Assembly (NCBI GenBank): GCA_907163375.1
Contig: CAJQUW010006363.1
Span: forward strand, 1,009,501 to 1,073,500
Source of the DNA: Prostheceraeus crozeri
Taxonomy: Eukaryota > Platyhelminthes > Polycladida > Euryleptidae
Direction of reading: 5' to 3'
Length of the DNA: 64,000 nt
Shown here: in pieces, positions 1-11,600 of the stretch
Layout: every line of letters begins with the position of its first letter
Numbering within the stretch: the first letter of the stretch is position 1
Notes under the pieces: model-generated
The model's input: the letters and a program-made list of their open reading frames with translations, nothing else
Database searches by the model: none
What the model was told of the DNA's origin: nothing
Translations under genes and position numbers: made by a program

Positions 1-590
1 CTTGTGCAAGTCAAGTCGATATCTTGCTAATGCAATTTATTTGCTGCTGCTGACTAAAAGGCATCCGAACTTTCGCTGGTATTTTGAATGATAGTGAATA
101 TCACCGGTAAGTGATGAGTTCGAGAACCTCACTGTTAATCATCATGACAAGAAGCTCACCTAAACCATCGGGGCTAATGCATGGACTAGTGGTTCTAAAA
201 ATCGAGGTCGTACCCTGAGATGGTGTCGCTCGTAGATACATCTGGAGCTTCTTCTGGCGCTGAGTATTTAGTTCTCTCCTCCGATCGCGACCATAGCAGA
301 AAGGCAGAAATCAGTTTAATCAGTTAGTCAGAAAGGCAGTTTAAGCTCGATGAAGTAATTCAAAATTGTTGGAAAGGCCTACATGTACGTAGATTGTAGA
401 CCCCATTAAAAATATGATGAAATTCATGGCATTATTGCATTATTTATTTATATTGATGAATTAGGCTTATATATTTAATCATGCTTTTAGCTGCTCATGA
501 TGGTATTTTTTTAAACAAGCACGTGTGACAGGGCCTATATTCAGTGACTTGTAGCCCGCGAGCTATTAAAAGGATTTGATTGATTTTATA
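1..590. other. 5' flank, nothing recognised
   Basis: AT-rich sequence with no convincing ORF, splice-flanked coding segment or repeat that I can name. It lies upstream of the first recognised intersectin exon and may be intergenic or part of a 5' intron. Confidence 0.5.
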
Positions 591-792
591 AGGCCTCAGC
601 CACACTGAAAGCAAAGCAAACACGAACGTCCCGAGCAAACATGAGCAAACGTATATCCGCAAGGCATCAATCGCTCTGGTTTGCTTTGCTTGCAGTGTGG
701 CAATCTACAACTGCTGCAATGGTGACTTTATATTTGCTCCAAAACGCTTTGCTCGGAAACGCTTGGAAAAGCTCGCAGTGTGGCTGAGGCCT
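591..792. mobile_element. MITE with 17-bp terminal inverted repeats
   Basis: The stretch begins AGGCCTCAGCCACACTG and ends with its exact reverse complement, giving perfect 17-bp inverted repeats around a ~168-bp core without coding capacity. The core contains a second partial inverted copy: CACACTGAAAGCAAAGC near 601 pairs with a GCTTTGCTTGCAGTGTG stretch near 683-699. The left part can therefore fold on itself. No clear target-site duplication is visible, so the superfamily is not assigned. It is a short non-autonomous DNA transposon. Confidence 0.75.
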
Positions 793-1204
793 AACGATTG
801 AAAAATTCACTTTCTGCACGTTCTACTGATCAAACTTTATACAGTTTTTGTTTTTAATCAGCTTTCAGACTTCGATTTTCAAACATGCAGAGTTTAAGTA
901 TCATGTGTCCTTTTGGGACGTGATTCTTCAAAAGCCTAATATTCTCAATTTTTTGTACCAACAAATTTTAATGTTTATTATAGACATGTTGTGAATTGAA
1001 GTGGACGAAGCTAATTACCTGCACAATGCGATGAAGATGCGAGTTGGATTATTTGATTAGGACGATCGGAATGTATAGTGAGATTGAGTCAAATGAAACC
1101 AGATAAAAGAAGTGCCACTCTTCCGGTTTTAAACGGATTTCCGGCTTTTTTTAGAATAAACTAAGTAGGCCTAGGTAGAAAATGTTTTGCCAAGGAGCAA
1201 ATAA

Positions 1205-1645
1205 TTTGGATTTTGAAGATCTTTTGAGATTGCGAGTGGGCCCTTTAAGATTGTGAATGGGCCCTTTTGAGATTGTGCAGTGGCGCTTTAAGATCGTGAG
1301 GGGCCCTTTTGAGACTGCGAAGGGGCCCCTTTACGACCGTGAAGGGATCCTTTTGAGATTGTGGTGGCCCCTTTTGAGATTGTGAACAGCTCCTATTCAG
1401 ACTGTAAACGGGGCCTATAAGATTGTTAAGGGGCTATATTTATGTTCTGGAAGGGACCCTTTGAAATTGTGAACGGTAACTGTTCTAGTTTTTGAAGAGC
1501 TCTTTTTAGATATGAATAGACCTCTTGAGATAGTAAAGGGCCTATAAAATTGAGAGCGGGACCTTTACAGATAAGAGCATGTGTGACCTTGTAGGGTTCT
1601 TTAAAATTGTGAACGAGGCTGTGCAGATTGTTAGGGGACCTGAAA
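1205..1645. repeat. degraded ~24-bp minisatellite
   Basis: About 18 tandem, diverged copies of a unit close to GGGCCCTTTTGAGATTGTGA occur here. Copies are clearest at 1213-1400 and decay toward the 3' side, where only short pieces such as CTTTGAAATTGTGAAC remain. The unit length (about 23-26 bp) is not a multiple of three throughout and there is no open frame, so it is not coding. Confidence 0.75.
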
Positions 1646-2639
1646 AACCATGCAATTTTTAAGTGACCGAATTCAAAGCAGACGCTTTCTAAAAATCCGC
1701 TAGACTCTTGAGCAGAAGATTCTTCTACAATGATGTCAGTGATCCTTTCGTCAATCCTAAGAAACTGGACGAAACGCAAGTAATCAAGATTTTGAAACAA
1801 GAAATAAATTTAGGTGGCAATGCTTGACGAAAAAGTTGTAATACGTAATTATGGAGTCTTTTATGAATTGATTTCTGATTGCTTTGATGCTCTCCAAAAC
1901 ATGTCTTTCAAGAAACGTCTGCCAGAAAAATATGGAAGAAAATTCTACTGAAAAGCTTCGTGAACACAAGGGAGTGACGAAAGAATATTTCGTACGATCA
2001 CTTGTTGCAAAACCGTATAAATTTCGGCGAAGACACCAGCGAAAATTGAAATCTCGCAAACATGCAGAAGTGATAAGATCGTGTTGATTTTGCGTTTACT
2101 TATGTCATGGCGACTCACCCTTTATCAAATAGCTGTCATAAACTTGTTTGAAAGCCATGGTTGTTCTTAGATTTTAATCGTGTAATTGTTTGAAGTACAA
2201 GAGCATGTTTTGATTTTAACCATTGCTGGAGCTAGAAGTGCTGATGAAGCTTCTTCATGCTGAACTGCAATCCAAGCGTTTTTGACTTTTTAGCCGCCAT
2301 CAGTGCAGTTAATCATCAACTCACTCCACAGACCTTCGGTAGGTGGATGTGCTTGGAAATCCGGCAGCTCACCTTCGTGCATGAAGTGCAAGCACGAAAT
2401 TGCTGTTTGCAAATTTCAAATTATGGAAACGAACTCTACAGAATGAAATTTGAACTGTATTTCATTAATTGTAGTTGTCTGTATTTCGCATGATGATTTG
2501 TTTGCATGTGAATCACTGGTTCTTTACAGGTATGTTGCACTGATGACGGCTAAAAATCCAGAAGCATAAGTATTTCCCGTAATGGATTGTATCAAATGTT
2601 GCTCACATCTCATTTCAGATTAAGTAGTAGGTCTATATT
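1646..2639. other. non-coding stretch, nothing recognised
   Basis: It holds only short open frames of 67-91 codons on both strands without recognisable similarity. No repeat structure was noticed. Confidence 0.4.
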
Positions 2640-3063
2640 AAGTTGCATGTCTTCTGCAATGTGAAATATTTGGGCACAATATAGAACTCCGTTTTCTCAT
2701 ATTGAGAAAGTCATTCCAAAAGCTCTCATGACGGTCAATCCAAGATTTAGGAAAATTGCTGTTTAAATAAATTACGATGTGTCTGTAGTTGTGCGCTGGC
2801 ATTCCATCCTGCATGAAGATATTTCTATCTTTCATGAGCATACAGCATATACAGCATAGGAAGGAAGATTTTACCACATTCTCGATTTCTCGAAAGAATA
2901 ATGGCTCCTGCCAAAGAAAATGGCTTACGGAAATGCCTGCCCAAGCATTTAGACCGCGCTGACTATGGATTTTGTATGAAGATATTTGCTGTAACCAAAC
3001 CGCTCTGCTGAAGCAGTCTTCCAAATATCGAACAGCTGAATATAAATTTCCTAGTGGTTTCAT
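2640..3063 (-). pseudogene. mariner/Tc1-like (IS630-type) transposase remnant
   Basis: A 141-codon minus-strand frame reads like the middle of a mariner-type DDE transposase. It contains GLNAWAGISVSHFLWQEPLF (the usual 'VWAGIS...GPFFF' block) followed by IFMQDGMPAHNYRHIVIYLN and NFPKSWIDRHE. The last two match the family's 'FQQDGAPPH...WLDENFPDRWIGR' block, which contains the second catalytic Asp. The N-terminal helix-turn-helix part and the third catalytic residue region are missing or unrecognisable, and no terminal repeats were found. It is an old DNA-transposon fossil. Assignment is by remembered family motifs only. Confidence 0.6.
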
Positions 3064-6000
3064 AAAAATTATTTACAATAAAGACGGGATCTTTCACCGT
3101 GTGACGTCATGGCACGATTGATAGAAAATGACAAAGTTGCACGAGAATAGTGCATCATAAATTTGAACGTATAAATTTGTTAATAGAATTTTTCAGGAGA
3201 AATGAAGAAAGTTGTCTTTGAAGCAGTTAAGCAAAATCATCCATAGGCCTACATATAGATTATTCGATAATATGTAGTCTTTATATCGAGCTGAAATCGT
3301 CAATCGTTCAATAACTTCATGCTGATTTCCATTGGGGGGAGGTAGAGGGGTCTTTGTAGTACACTCTGTCTAACCTTCGGAAACGGTTCTCCTGAAAATA
3401 GTAGCTGTTCGAGTCATGTATTTTAGTGCACCTTGTTGAATAATTTTATACATTTACTTGCTAACTGAGGATTCAGATGCATCTTTATTAGAACAGACCC
3501 AACTTCTGCTTGAACGCTTTCAAAACTTACCGGGTTGTGTGATATCGAATGTTCGTAAGTTTACTTTGAGGGGACCCACGACTTCGTAATTTAGGGTGCC
3601 CATTCCGATTTGACTTTCCGGTTTTTATTTTTGAGAAGTGGCAGCCCTGCTATGGTTGTCTTTTGAGGCACCACTACTGCGTTGCACCGCCAACACTATC
3701 TTTTAAATCAAGAGCGATCAAGAACTTGATTCTCAAGTATCTCCTGCAAATATCAGATGCAAGATTTGTTGCTGACGGCCTCCATGCATGGAAGTTTCTA
3801 CGCAAGCTGGCATAAATGTTAAGTGCGCAAGACGCCGTATGTTTCAGTACTTATGGCATTTGCCGTCTTCGCCCAGTGGGGCAGCTTTTCCTGGCTTCCC
3901 TTGTCGATATTTCGTGATAATTTGGTAGCATCTTGTCATTGTATTAACATGTTTTGATGTCATGGTAGCCTATTATGGCATGAGTACACGACTGCTCAAA
4001 ATTCCGCGTTCAAAATGCAATTTGTTATTTTCAACTGTGCTGCGCAGGTTAGAAAATTGAAACCAATTGATTCCAATAATTTTCTAATCACATTCTTGGA
4101 ATTATTGTGATTCTGCACGACGCTGTCTGGTAGCTATCTTGACCTAGCTTCAGTGGTGGAGCCAGTCCTCGTGGGTGGTCGCATTCTCAAGGCTGACATC
4201 CAGAGATGCTGCCAGCCCTTCCAGTGCTGCACCGACGAGACTACCTGTGTCCGAGTATCAGACCCAATCATGATCAGTGGTGGCCATTCAGTGTTGCCAT
4301 TCGATCTTCTTATCCTTGGTCGCTTTGACTCACATGTCTTTGAAAAAGAGCCTTGTCTTTCTCCTCATCTGAATTAGTCGAGATGCCATCATAAGTCTTA
4401 AAGTCAGGAATTATTGTGGCTGAACGTGGTTGCCCATTCATCACTCGATGCAGCTTTCAGAATTTCTACAGAGCTCTGTCAGATGCCGCGTCTTGACAGA
4501 AACGCTACCTTATATTATCAGCTTCTCTAGCAGCCTCTTAGATAGTCTTTGTAGCATCATTTGTAACACTTGTGAGGTCACTATTGTGTCTAGCTCAATT
4601 GGCTTGGTATGCAATTCACCAGCCATGGGACTTATGTGACGTCTTTAAACCTCTTTATGCCACCTCTCCCAACATTGCACGGTAGAAGTGTGACTGTATT
4701 GCAAGTAAAAACTTGAAAGCACGAGACGGTCAAGCCGTTGTTGACTTAGATTGAACTTTCCTAGCTCCAGTATGATGCTTGCGCTTTCCTGCCCTTTCCG
4801 ATCTTTTCTTTCTTCCTGAAGTGGATGCGTCAGTATTGCTTGTGCGATGGGCACATGCAGTTATCTTGGCTCACACGAGGACTGTGACATTATTGAAATT
4901 GATAGGTTTTGCATGGATAGAGGAATTGACAGTCCCGAGCCTCATACTCGGGAAGTGGCAGAAAGAGCCCACAACATGCTCATGGGGTACATGAGCCTGC
5001 TGCTGCCCCGCACTGAAAGCCATGCGTCCAAAATTGTGTGTGATTGAACTGTCTAATAGGCCCTCCAATCACAATAACACATTTGGGCAAAAACTCAAAA
5101 AGATACAGTAACTGAAATATTGATGCAGTAATTATCGGTGATTTTTAAATTTCATGAATTAATTTCCATAACCACTCCGATGTAATTGTAAATTAATTTT
5201 TGCATTAAAATTTCATTTTTCAAACTTCCATTATTGCCAAAGAGAGCATTTAACAAAATTTGAAATTGAATATTTTTTTCACATTTATTCTTCTGCGTCA
5301 TAGTCCTTCATTTCAGTGAAACTTTTTTCATGCTAGTTTTTCTACTGCAAATTCACACCGACAAGTAAAACAGCTAGGAGCATCAATCACGTTAGCAAGT
5401 TCATAATTTGTTGGACACAAATAGCTCACTATCTAACTCTGCTTCTGTGTGGTCGCCCCAGAATTAGATGTGCTTATGGCTCACTTAATTCTATATGGGT
5501 TATGTTTAAAATTAAACATGCAGAATTGAAAAGTAGTATAAAGTCACTACTATTAAAGGAAAAGACATTTAGAAACTTGTCTTTTTAAATCGAGATGGTG
5601 TTTTTACCAACCCTACATTCCATTGACAGAACTTAAGTAATTCTAAAACTGAGTAGCAATTCTGTCACACAAGTTGACATAGCAGGACCCAAATCCTGAG
5701 TATCATTTCAACAAAACTATTGTTTAGGGTATTGAAAGCAATTGTTGCATTAACAAGCAGAAGGGCAGCTGTTGATGATTCGTTATTAATTTCATTCATG
5801 GCAGGCACAAATGACTGACTGACCTGCACAGAAGTTGCCAGTATTTTCAGTATTTTCAGCTGGTGAAGAATGTTTGAATTTGCTAAATTGGGTCGAGTTG
5901 AACCTGTTCTCCTGCAAGTATAACTTATTCAAGGCGGCCTGGTATAATACACTTAAACGCTTTCTGGAGACTCTAATTGTAAATAACTGCTTGGCATTAA

Positions 6001-6332
6001 GGTAAATTGCATGTATTACATGCATAGTTCTCATGAGAATATGGTCCTTTTTAAGTTGACTTCATGTATAAATGAACAAAGAACAACTGAATTCACCTGG
6101 GTTACAGTAATTCGTCCGACAATGAAATATCAATGCGCATGCTCAAATACTGACACTAAATTGTGTGATTACGAAACTTATTCATACAATGAGAAAATTT
6201 GGGAACCCACTGCTAATAATGCTAAATGCAAAGGATAATAACTGCCAGAAATATAGAAATAGAGGTTGTCCAATATTTAGTGCCAAGTTAATTTCAGTAA
6301 TCTTCCCCACCTTACCCAATTGCGTGTCATGC
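3064..6332. other. non-coding stretch, nothing recognised
   Basis: Small open frames of 65-92 codons occur on both strands (for example around 4150-5070), but none resembles a known protein and none is flanked by convincing splice signals. The stretch could be 5' intron or intergenic DNA containing eroded repeats. Confidence 0.4.
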
Positions 6333-6581
6333 ATAATGCAGACCTGCCAACTGTCCCGGATTTTCCGGGACAGTCCCGGATTTTGGAGCTGTCCCGGATG
6401 TCCCGGAAAAGTTAAAATTCTGTCCCGGATTTTGAATTTATGAACCTAAGAAGAATTCTAGATCGCTTAAGAACGCATATTTCAAAAAATTTGCATGCAT
6501 GATGATGAAGTTCGTGGATTTCTTAGTGGCATTGTCTTTTCACACTGATGTCCTTTATTAATCATTATGTAGCCCGGTTAT

Positions 6582-6758
6582 GCTGATTCAGAACGAATTT
6601 CCAGTATGGTCAGAAATGTTAGGACTGAATCCCGAGCTTCAATGTCCGTACCTACCCTCGAAGCGCTTCTGATAAATAAGACGGGAGTCGGTGTACAATT
6701 AACTGATTCTGTTTTGACGAAGTGCAAGAAGGCAACACTGGACTTTTTGTGGAGGTAA
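6582..6758 (+). pseudogene. hAT transposase C-terminal remnant
   Basis: The frame reads ERISSMVRNVRTESRASMSV then PTLEALLINK and runs on to a TAA stop. This resembles the C-terminal dimerisation block of hAT transposases (S-x-M ... R-x-S-M-S-V-x-x-L-x-A-L). An in-frame stop lies just upstream (6570) and the catalytic domain is gone. It lies within the element bounded by CAG ends at 6339 and 7963, which agrees with a decayed autonomous hAT. Confidence 0.65.
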
Positions 6759-7510
6759 TCACCGGAGACTTTTAGACTCTCTTAGCCTCTTAGACTTTTT
6801 GTCCTCAGATTAAATATAATATTTTGTTAAATATGTATATGCTTTGATTTGTCCAGATAGATGTATCTCAATAGCTTTGTTATCTTTTATTAAAATAATT
6901 TACCACTTATGTTCACCCCTTCCATTCTGATTAGAATAAACAAATCGCATTTTGTTTAATTGTTTTGCGTTGTTGCGTGTACAGTAATAAAATCTTTTCA
7001 GCTTATTTTGTTGCTTTCGTTGTGAAATTTGCAGGACATGAGCAAGCCAAGTACTTTGAGGAATTTCTCACAGAATTCGAGACATAGCAATACTGGCAGA
7101 TATGTCAGTAAAGTCTCGTGTCAGAAAGGCTTTACATTTGAACAGATTTTTGAATTCATTGCACGGCATCCTAGATAAAAGCGTCCGTAGCCTTGATCTT
7201 AGAGTTTGGTTTCTCGAACCTATGGATAGGAATCTGAATTTAACCAACGACAGAGATTTAACTGTTAGGATTTCAAGAGTTGCTCTATATCGAAATGTTT
7301 ATTCATTCGATCATTTGCCATCATAATCGACAAAATTCGCCAAGTCTTGTAGACCTTTAGTTTAACATTTTTTATGGTCCACAGTTGCCTTGCTGTTATG
7401 AAATAGACGTATTTATCATTTATAAGTGATATTTTTCTACTTTTGATTCCAAATCATAAATGGAGTTGAAAAGCTGATGAAATGGGATTGCTACTCGACC
7501 ATTTTGGTAA

Positions 7511-7918
7511 TACCATAAATACCTGCATATAGGACGAACTTTTTTCTTCAGAAGTTGACCTAAAAGCCCAGGTGCGTCTTATCCATGGACACATTCATTA
7601 TAAAAATAATGCATTTATCAAAAATCAAAAATTTCCTATAAGCATTTCATACTTGGAATATTTGTCAATATTTATCAATATATCAATATTTTTGACTGAC
7701 AGGATGAGTGAGTCATGAATCAGCACACACTGCGATCGTAGCAATTGAATGGAGATGACTTAACTTAATGACACCGTTTCTATAAAAAATAATGGAAATT
7801 AAGAATTAAAATTAGGATGCGTCCTATACGCAGGCACACAGTCTTTCCTTCGCTTTTGGGGTCAAATATCCACTGCGTCCAATACATGGTATCGTCCTAT
7901 ACGCGGGCAGATAAGGTA
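7511..7918. mobile_element. MITE nested in the hAT element
   Basis: The left end TACCATAAATACCTGCATAT and the reverse-complemented right end TACCTTATCTGCCCGCGTAT match imperfectly, and both continue with AGGACG. Further GCGTCCTATACGC and GCGTCTTATCC motifs sit inside. This 'bending' repeat of the GCGTCYTATAC type is common in short non-autonomous DNA transposons. It has no ORF. It sits in the right-hand part of the hAT at 6339-7963, so it is the younger of the two. Confidence 0.6.
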
Positions 7919-7969
7919 ATAAAATTTGTCCCGGATTTTCATGTTTCAAGGTTGGCAAGTCTGATAATG

Positions 7970-8507
7970 CATCTTTCACGCATTCGGAGAAGCGACGGAA
8001 TCATGACCTCGGGCACTGACAAAATACTAAAAAAAACAACAAGGAGACGAATTGCATGAAGACTGTCTCTTGTAGTGGCAGAAAGGCTTTGTGAAAGTTA
8101 ATGAAAAGCAATTAAGAGCACCTCTATTTTCAGATTTTCCTCAAATCTGATCAACAACAACCCTCAGTTGATTGAAATTATATCGCTTCTTTCCTAGGTC
8201 TATTTGTCTTTAAATATTGAATATTTCATTTCCTTGGCCGCTTCGCATTTTATCCACATTCGCCTCAGCATATCATATTTTTCTTCGTTATTTTCAAGTC
8301 CACTTCTTCACACTGTTGAAGTTATTGAAATGATAACCACGATGCTTATGGTTGAATATTTTTAATGGCATATATTGAATAAATAATTAAGACAAATATA
8401 CTAGTAATTGATTTTATTTTTTAAACAATTCTATGTTGAGCTTTTTCTGATGAATATGAAATTCTGTCATGAAATGTTCTCAATCACATGTATATGTTGT
8501 TTTGAAG
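7970..8507. other. stretch before first recognised exon, no gene seen
   Basis: AT-rich sequence ending in TATGTTGTTTTGAAG, a weak polypyrimidine-like tract plus AG just before the EH1 coding segment. It is probably the 3' end of a 5' intron, or 5' UTR if translation starts at 8513. Confidence 0.4.
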
Positions 8508-8600
8508 GACCCATGGACCAGTGGCAGATACCGCAAGAGGAACGTGCGAAGCACGATGTACAGTTCATGCAATTGAATCCAATCAATGGATACATAACAG
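8508..8600 (+). CDS. ITSN: intersectin exon, start of EH1
   Basis: It encodes [20 protein letters not shown] then [10 protein letters not shown], matching the vertebrate EH1 start (LDIWAITVEERAKHDQQF...LKPISGFITG). The donor is G|GTGTGT in phase 1. The ATG at 8513 is the only Met before the domain and is a possible start. However, an AG at 8506-8507 and the alignable GPMDQW (vertebrate GGSLDIW) suggest that one or more short upstream coding exons may exist. The 5' boundary is therefore uncertain; the frame is not. Confidence 0.88.
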
Positions 8601-11600
8601 GTGTGTTATAATTTGAACGTGAATTCGGTAGGAAAAGTGGAATATAATATTTCAATACTTAAAAGGAATGTATCATTAATAGTTATAAATGAAAAGAATC
8701 TTGAATAATATTTTGCCTCAATCGGTTATGATCACTTGCGGTAGGATCTACATGTTAATTGCATACTGATTTGCATGCTAGTGTGCAGTATAGCTTAATT
8801 GGTATGTAATGCAGCTTCTTATTATCGTCATAGTTGTTGGGCACGGGAGAGTCCGACTGTGTATTGCAGTAGACATGAGTAGCTGGCTCGATAATTTTCT
8901 TGAAAAATCATAATTTTTGCAAGCTCAAATGAAGGAATTTTGAATTTTTCTCGACAGGAATGCTTCATAACTCATGCTACGAAACAATCGAAACATTGTG
9001 TATGAAATCGACATTTTCGAATAAGGATACTAGAAGGGCCGATTATTTCTTTTAAATTCATCTAAAATCGACGTTTTCCATGTACTAAAAGTGCGGATTT
9101 AGTTAAAGGAAACTTAATAATAGTAAAGTTCACCAAATAATAGGTATAACAGGTCCTGAATGTTCCATGCAGAAAGCGTTGCGATGCTAGTCTAATCCTA
9201 CGTAGAATTGAATAATACATGTATTTATCAATTGCTTGTGATTAGATTCTAGTAAGCTCCTTGTTTCTCGTAGAAGTAATATTCGTGACGGAAGTATACA
9301 GCAAGAAGTATATTTCATGTGATTACATAAGCTTTTCATTCCAAGTAGAAGCACGTCGATAACCAGCATTATTAAAATAATAGAGACTCGGATAAACCGA
9401 TGATGGCATGAAAGGACAGAACCCACCCTTGTTCTTGAGTCGAATGGGTCAAAAGTGACTCGTAATTACCTTCTATAGAACTCCACTTTGATAACTGATA
9501 ATTTCATCCGTCATTTACGGAAATTAATAGTGTATAGGCCGATATTCCGCACAGGGATTCGAACCCAGGTATTCCAGTTGCACTAATGAACACTCCATCA
9601 CAAGGCTGCAATAGCAGCTATGGTTAGCTACAAAGCGAATGGTTGTATGTCGCAATCAACCAGAGACGAGATCGTGACATGGCCAAGGACTACTTAGAAT
9701 TTGAAAAGCATGAAAAGTTGAGATCAGCGCTTCTTCCAGAGTGGAAACATAGCCCTCACCTGGATTTTTGGAAACACAACCGGTCGCTCGTTCTTAGGGT
9801 TATTTTTTTTGCCGTCGTCTAGAACTTGTTATTTCTACATATAATACATGTATTGCGTTGATGCGCAATCGAGTATATTTTGTACAGTTTGCAATCACGT
9901 CTATCATGAAGGGCCGCGACCGGAAACCCATTCTGGGCTCTTCTACCCGGGCTGGACGAAAAAATACTAAGTATACGTACTTGTACATGCCATTATGTGC
10001 AAATAACTTTTTAACCAACATTGATAATCATCGTGAAAATCTATTCTATGGGAGAATTCAGTTGTTATCAATCATTGGAATGATAGAAAGAAGTCATATT
10101 AATTTAGAGTGCATATAGAGTGAAGTTTATCTACCAGTGAATATTTGAAGTCTTGTCTTTCGATCAGTTACCATATTGAGATGAAATCAGCAAAGATCTT
10201 CAATAGTCCACTACTCGGCAAATAATCGGCCGATTACCGATCATCACTCTGCAGTGTCAATAATCGGCCGATCAGTCGGTGCACCCCTAAACTGTTCTAT
10301 TTCCATTATGAGCAATGTAAATCCACAGCGTCTTTTTATTCACAAAGAATAGGGCGCTGATTTTAAAGTAGAATTCTACATGACACTTTGCTAAGGCTCT
10401 GCGTTACACTAGTTTGAGTGGAAATCACAGCATAGTGAGGCATCATATCAAGCTTCCGGAGGTGTCTCAACCGTAAATCTTTCATTATTTGTACTTGTCT
10501 AGCATGGGATAGTTTCTTGTGAAATCACTGAAGGGTTTTGTGCTTCCAAATGTATTAATTTTCGCTAAAAATAAAATGATGGCCTTATCGATAAGATTAA
10601 ATGAACATGTAAGTACACGTACAATGTACGCCTGTGTGCTGTATGTTTATATGCCTTTTTCATTTGACCAATAATTGTGCCACGGCTTGTTCTAGCTTAA
10701 CCTCAATCTATGATATACACGTCTAAACCCTTCTTTGCTCTTTCTTCCCCTTTATTCACATATACTGAAAAAAATCGTAGCGCTTAGAATTTCAGGGACC
10801 ATTATTTCATTAATGAAGTAGCATCAAAAATATAATTTGTTTGAGAGTAAGATCGCTGCTGTTAAGTTAAGCTGTTAGCACCTGCTGTTAAGTTAATTCT
10901 GTTAGTCAGTATGCATTATTTACTTGTATGATTTGAATTTGAATTCATAAAATGCAACGTCATCTATTTAACTGAATATTTGACATGAAGATGCAATCTA
11001 GCACGGTTCTTTTCAGGAGATCAAGCAAAGCATTTCTTTCTTCAGTCAACGTTGCCTCCACCGGTACTTGGCCAGATATGGTAAGCATCAATTGTCCGTA
11101 ATTGATTATGGTAAAAGCGTTCTCCTAAATTTACGATAGCATCTTTAAAGCACCATCTATCAATTTTTCCACGATAATGCATATAATCAATACTTGCAAA
11201 TTACATCATAATATATGGTATCAGCAGTTGGTGAACATGCAGCTGAAACTTTGTGTTATTCTTTATGTGATATTTTGTGCCATCGTAAAAAAAGTGTTTA
11301 ATTACTTGTGACAATTCTTAGGCACCTACAGATGTCCAATCACGAACGCACCTTAATTAACAAACTTTTTAAATGTGATGACGGTATTCAGTCAAGCCGT
11401 AAAAACAACTCAGTAGCCAAATGCTTGTTTGTCGTACTTACTTTCGGCTACGAATTGTCACTTTCAAAGCGAACAGTAGTTTTAAAAAAATTTTCAAGTC
11501 GTGTCGAGCTACAGTGCACTTGCATTACCGCTACGATCATGTGATTCCGCTTAACTAGAGAGTCAAATGGATGCTTTGATTGGTTTAATCGACTAGCGGT

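Larger units (their letters stand above)
6339..7963 (+). mobile_element. hAT-type DNA transposon with 6-bp flanking duplication
   Basis: The left end reads CAGACCTGCCAACTGTCCCG. The right end, read from the other strand, starts CAGACTTGCCAACCTTG. These are the CAG-initial inverted ends typical of hAT elements. The identical hexamer ATAATG abuts both ends (6333-6338 and 7964-7969); most hATs make 8-bp duplications, so 6 bp is odd. Several TGTCCCGGATTTT repeats sit just inside the left end and one just inside the right end, as expected for transposase-binding subterminal repeats. A hAT transposase C-terminus is preserved inside and a MITE is nested near the right end. Its orientation follows the transposase remnant. 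Confidence 0.75.
8601..11016. other. intron after first EH1 exon
   Basis: This 2.4-kb intron holds a tRNA-like SINE fragment (about 9545) and one hAT-like terminus (about 10205). No coding sequence was recognised elsewhere in it. Confidence 0.6.
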
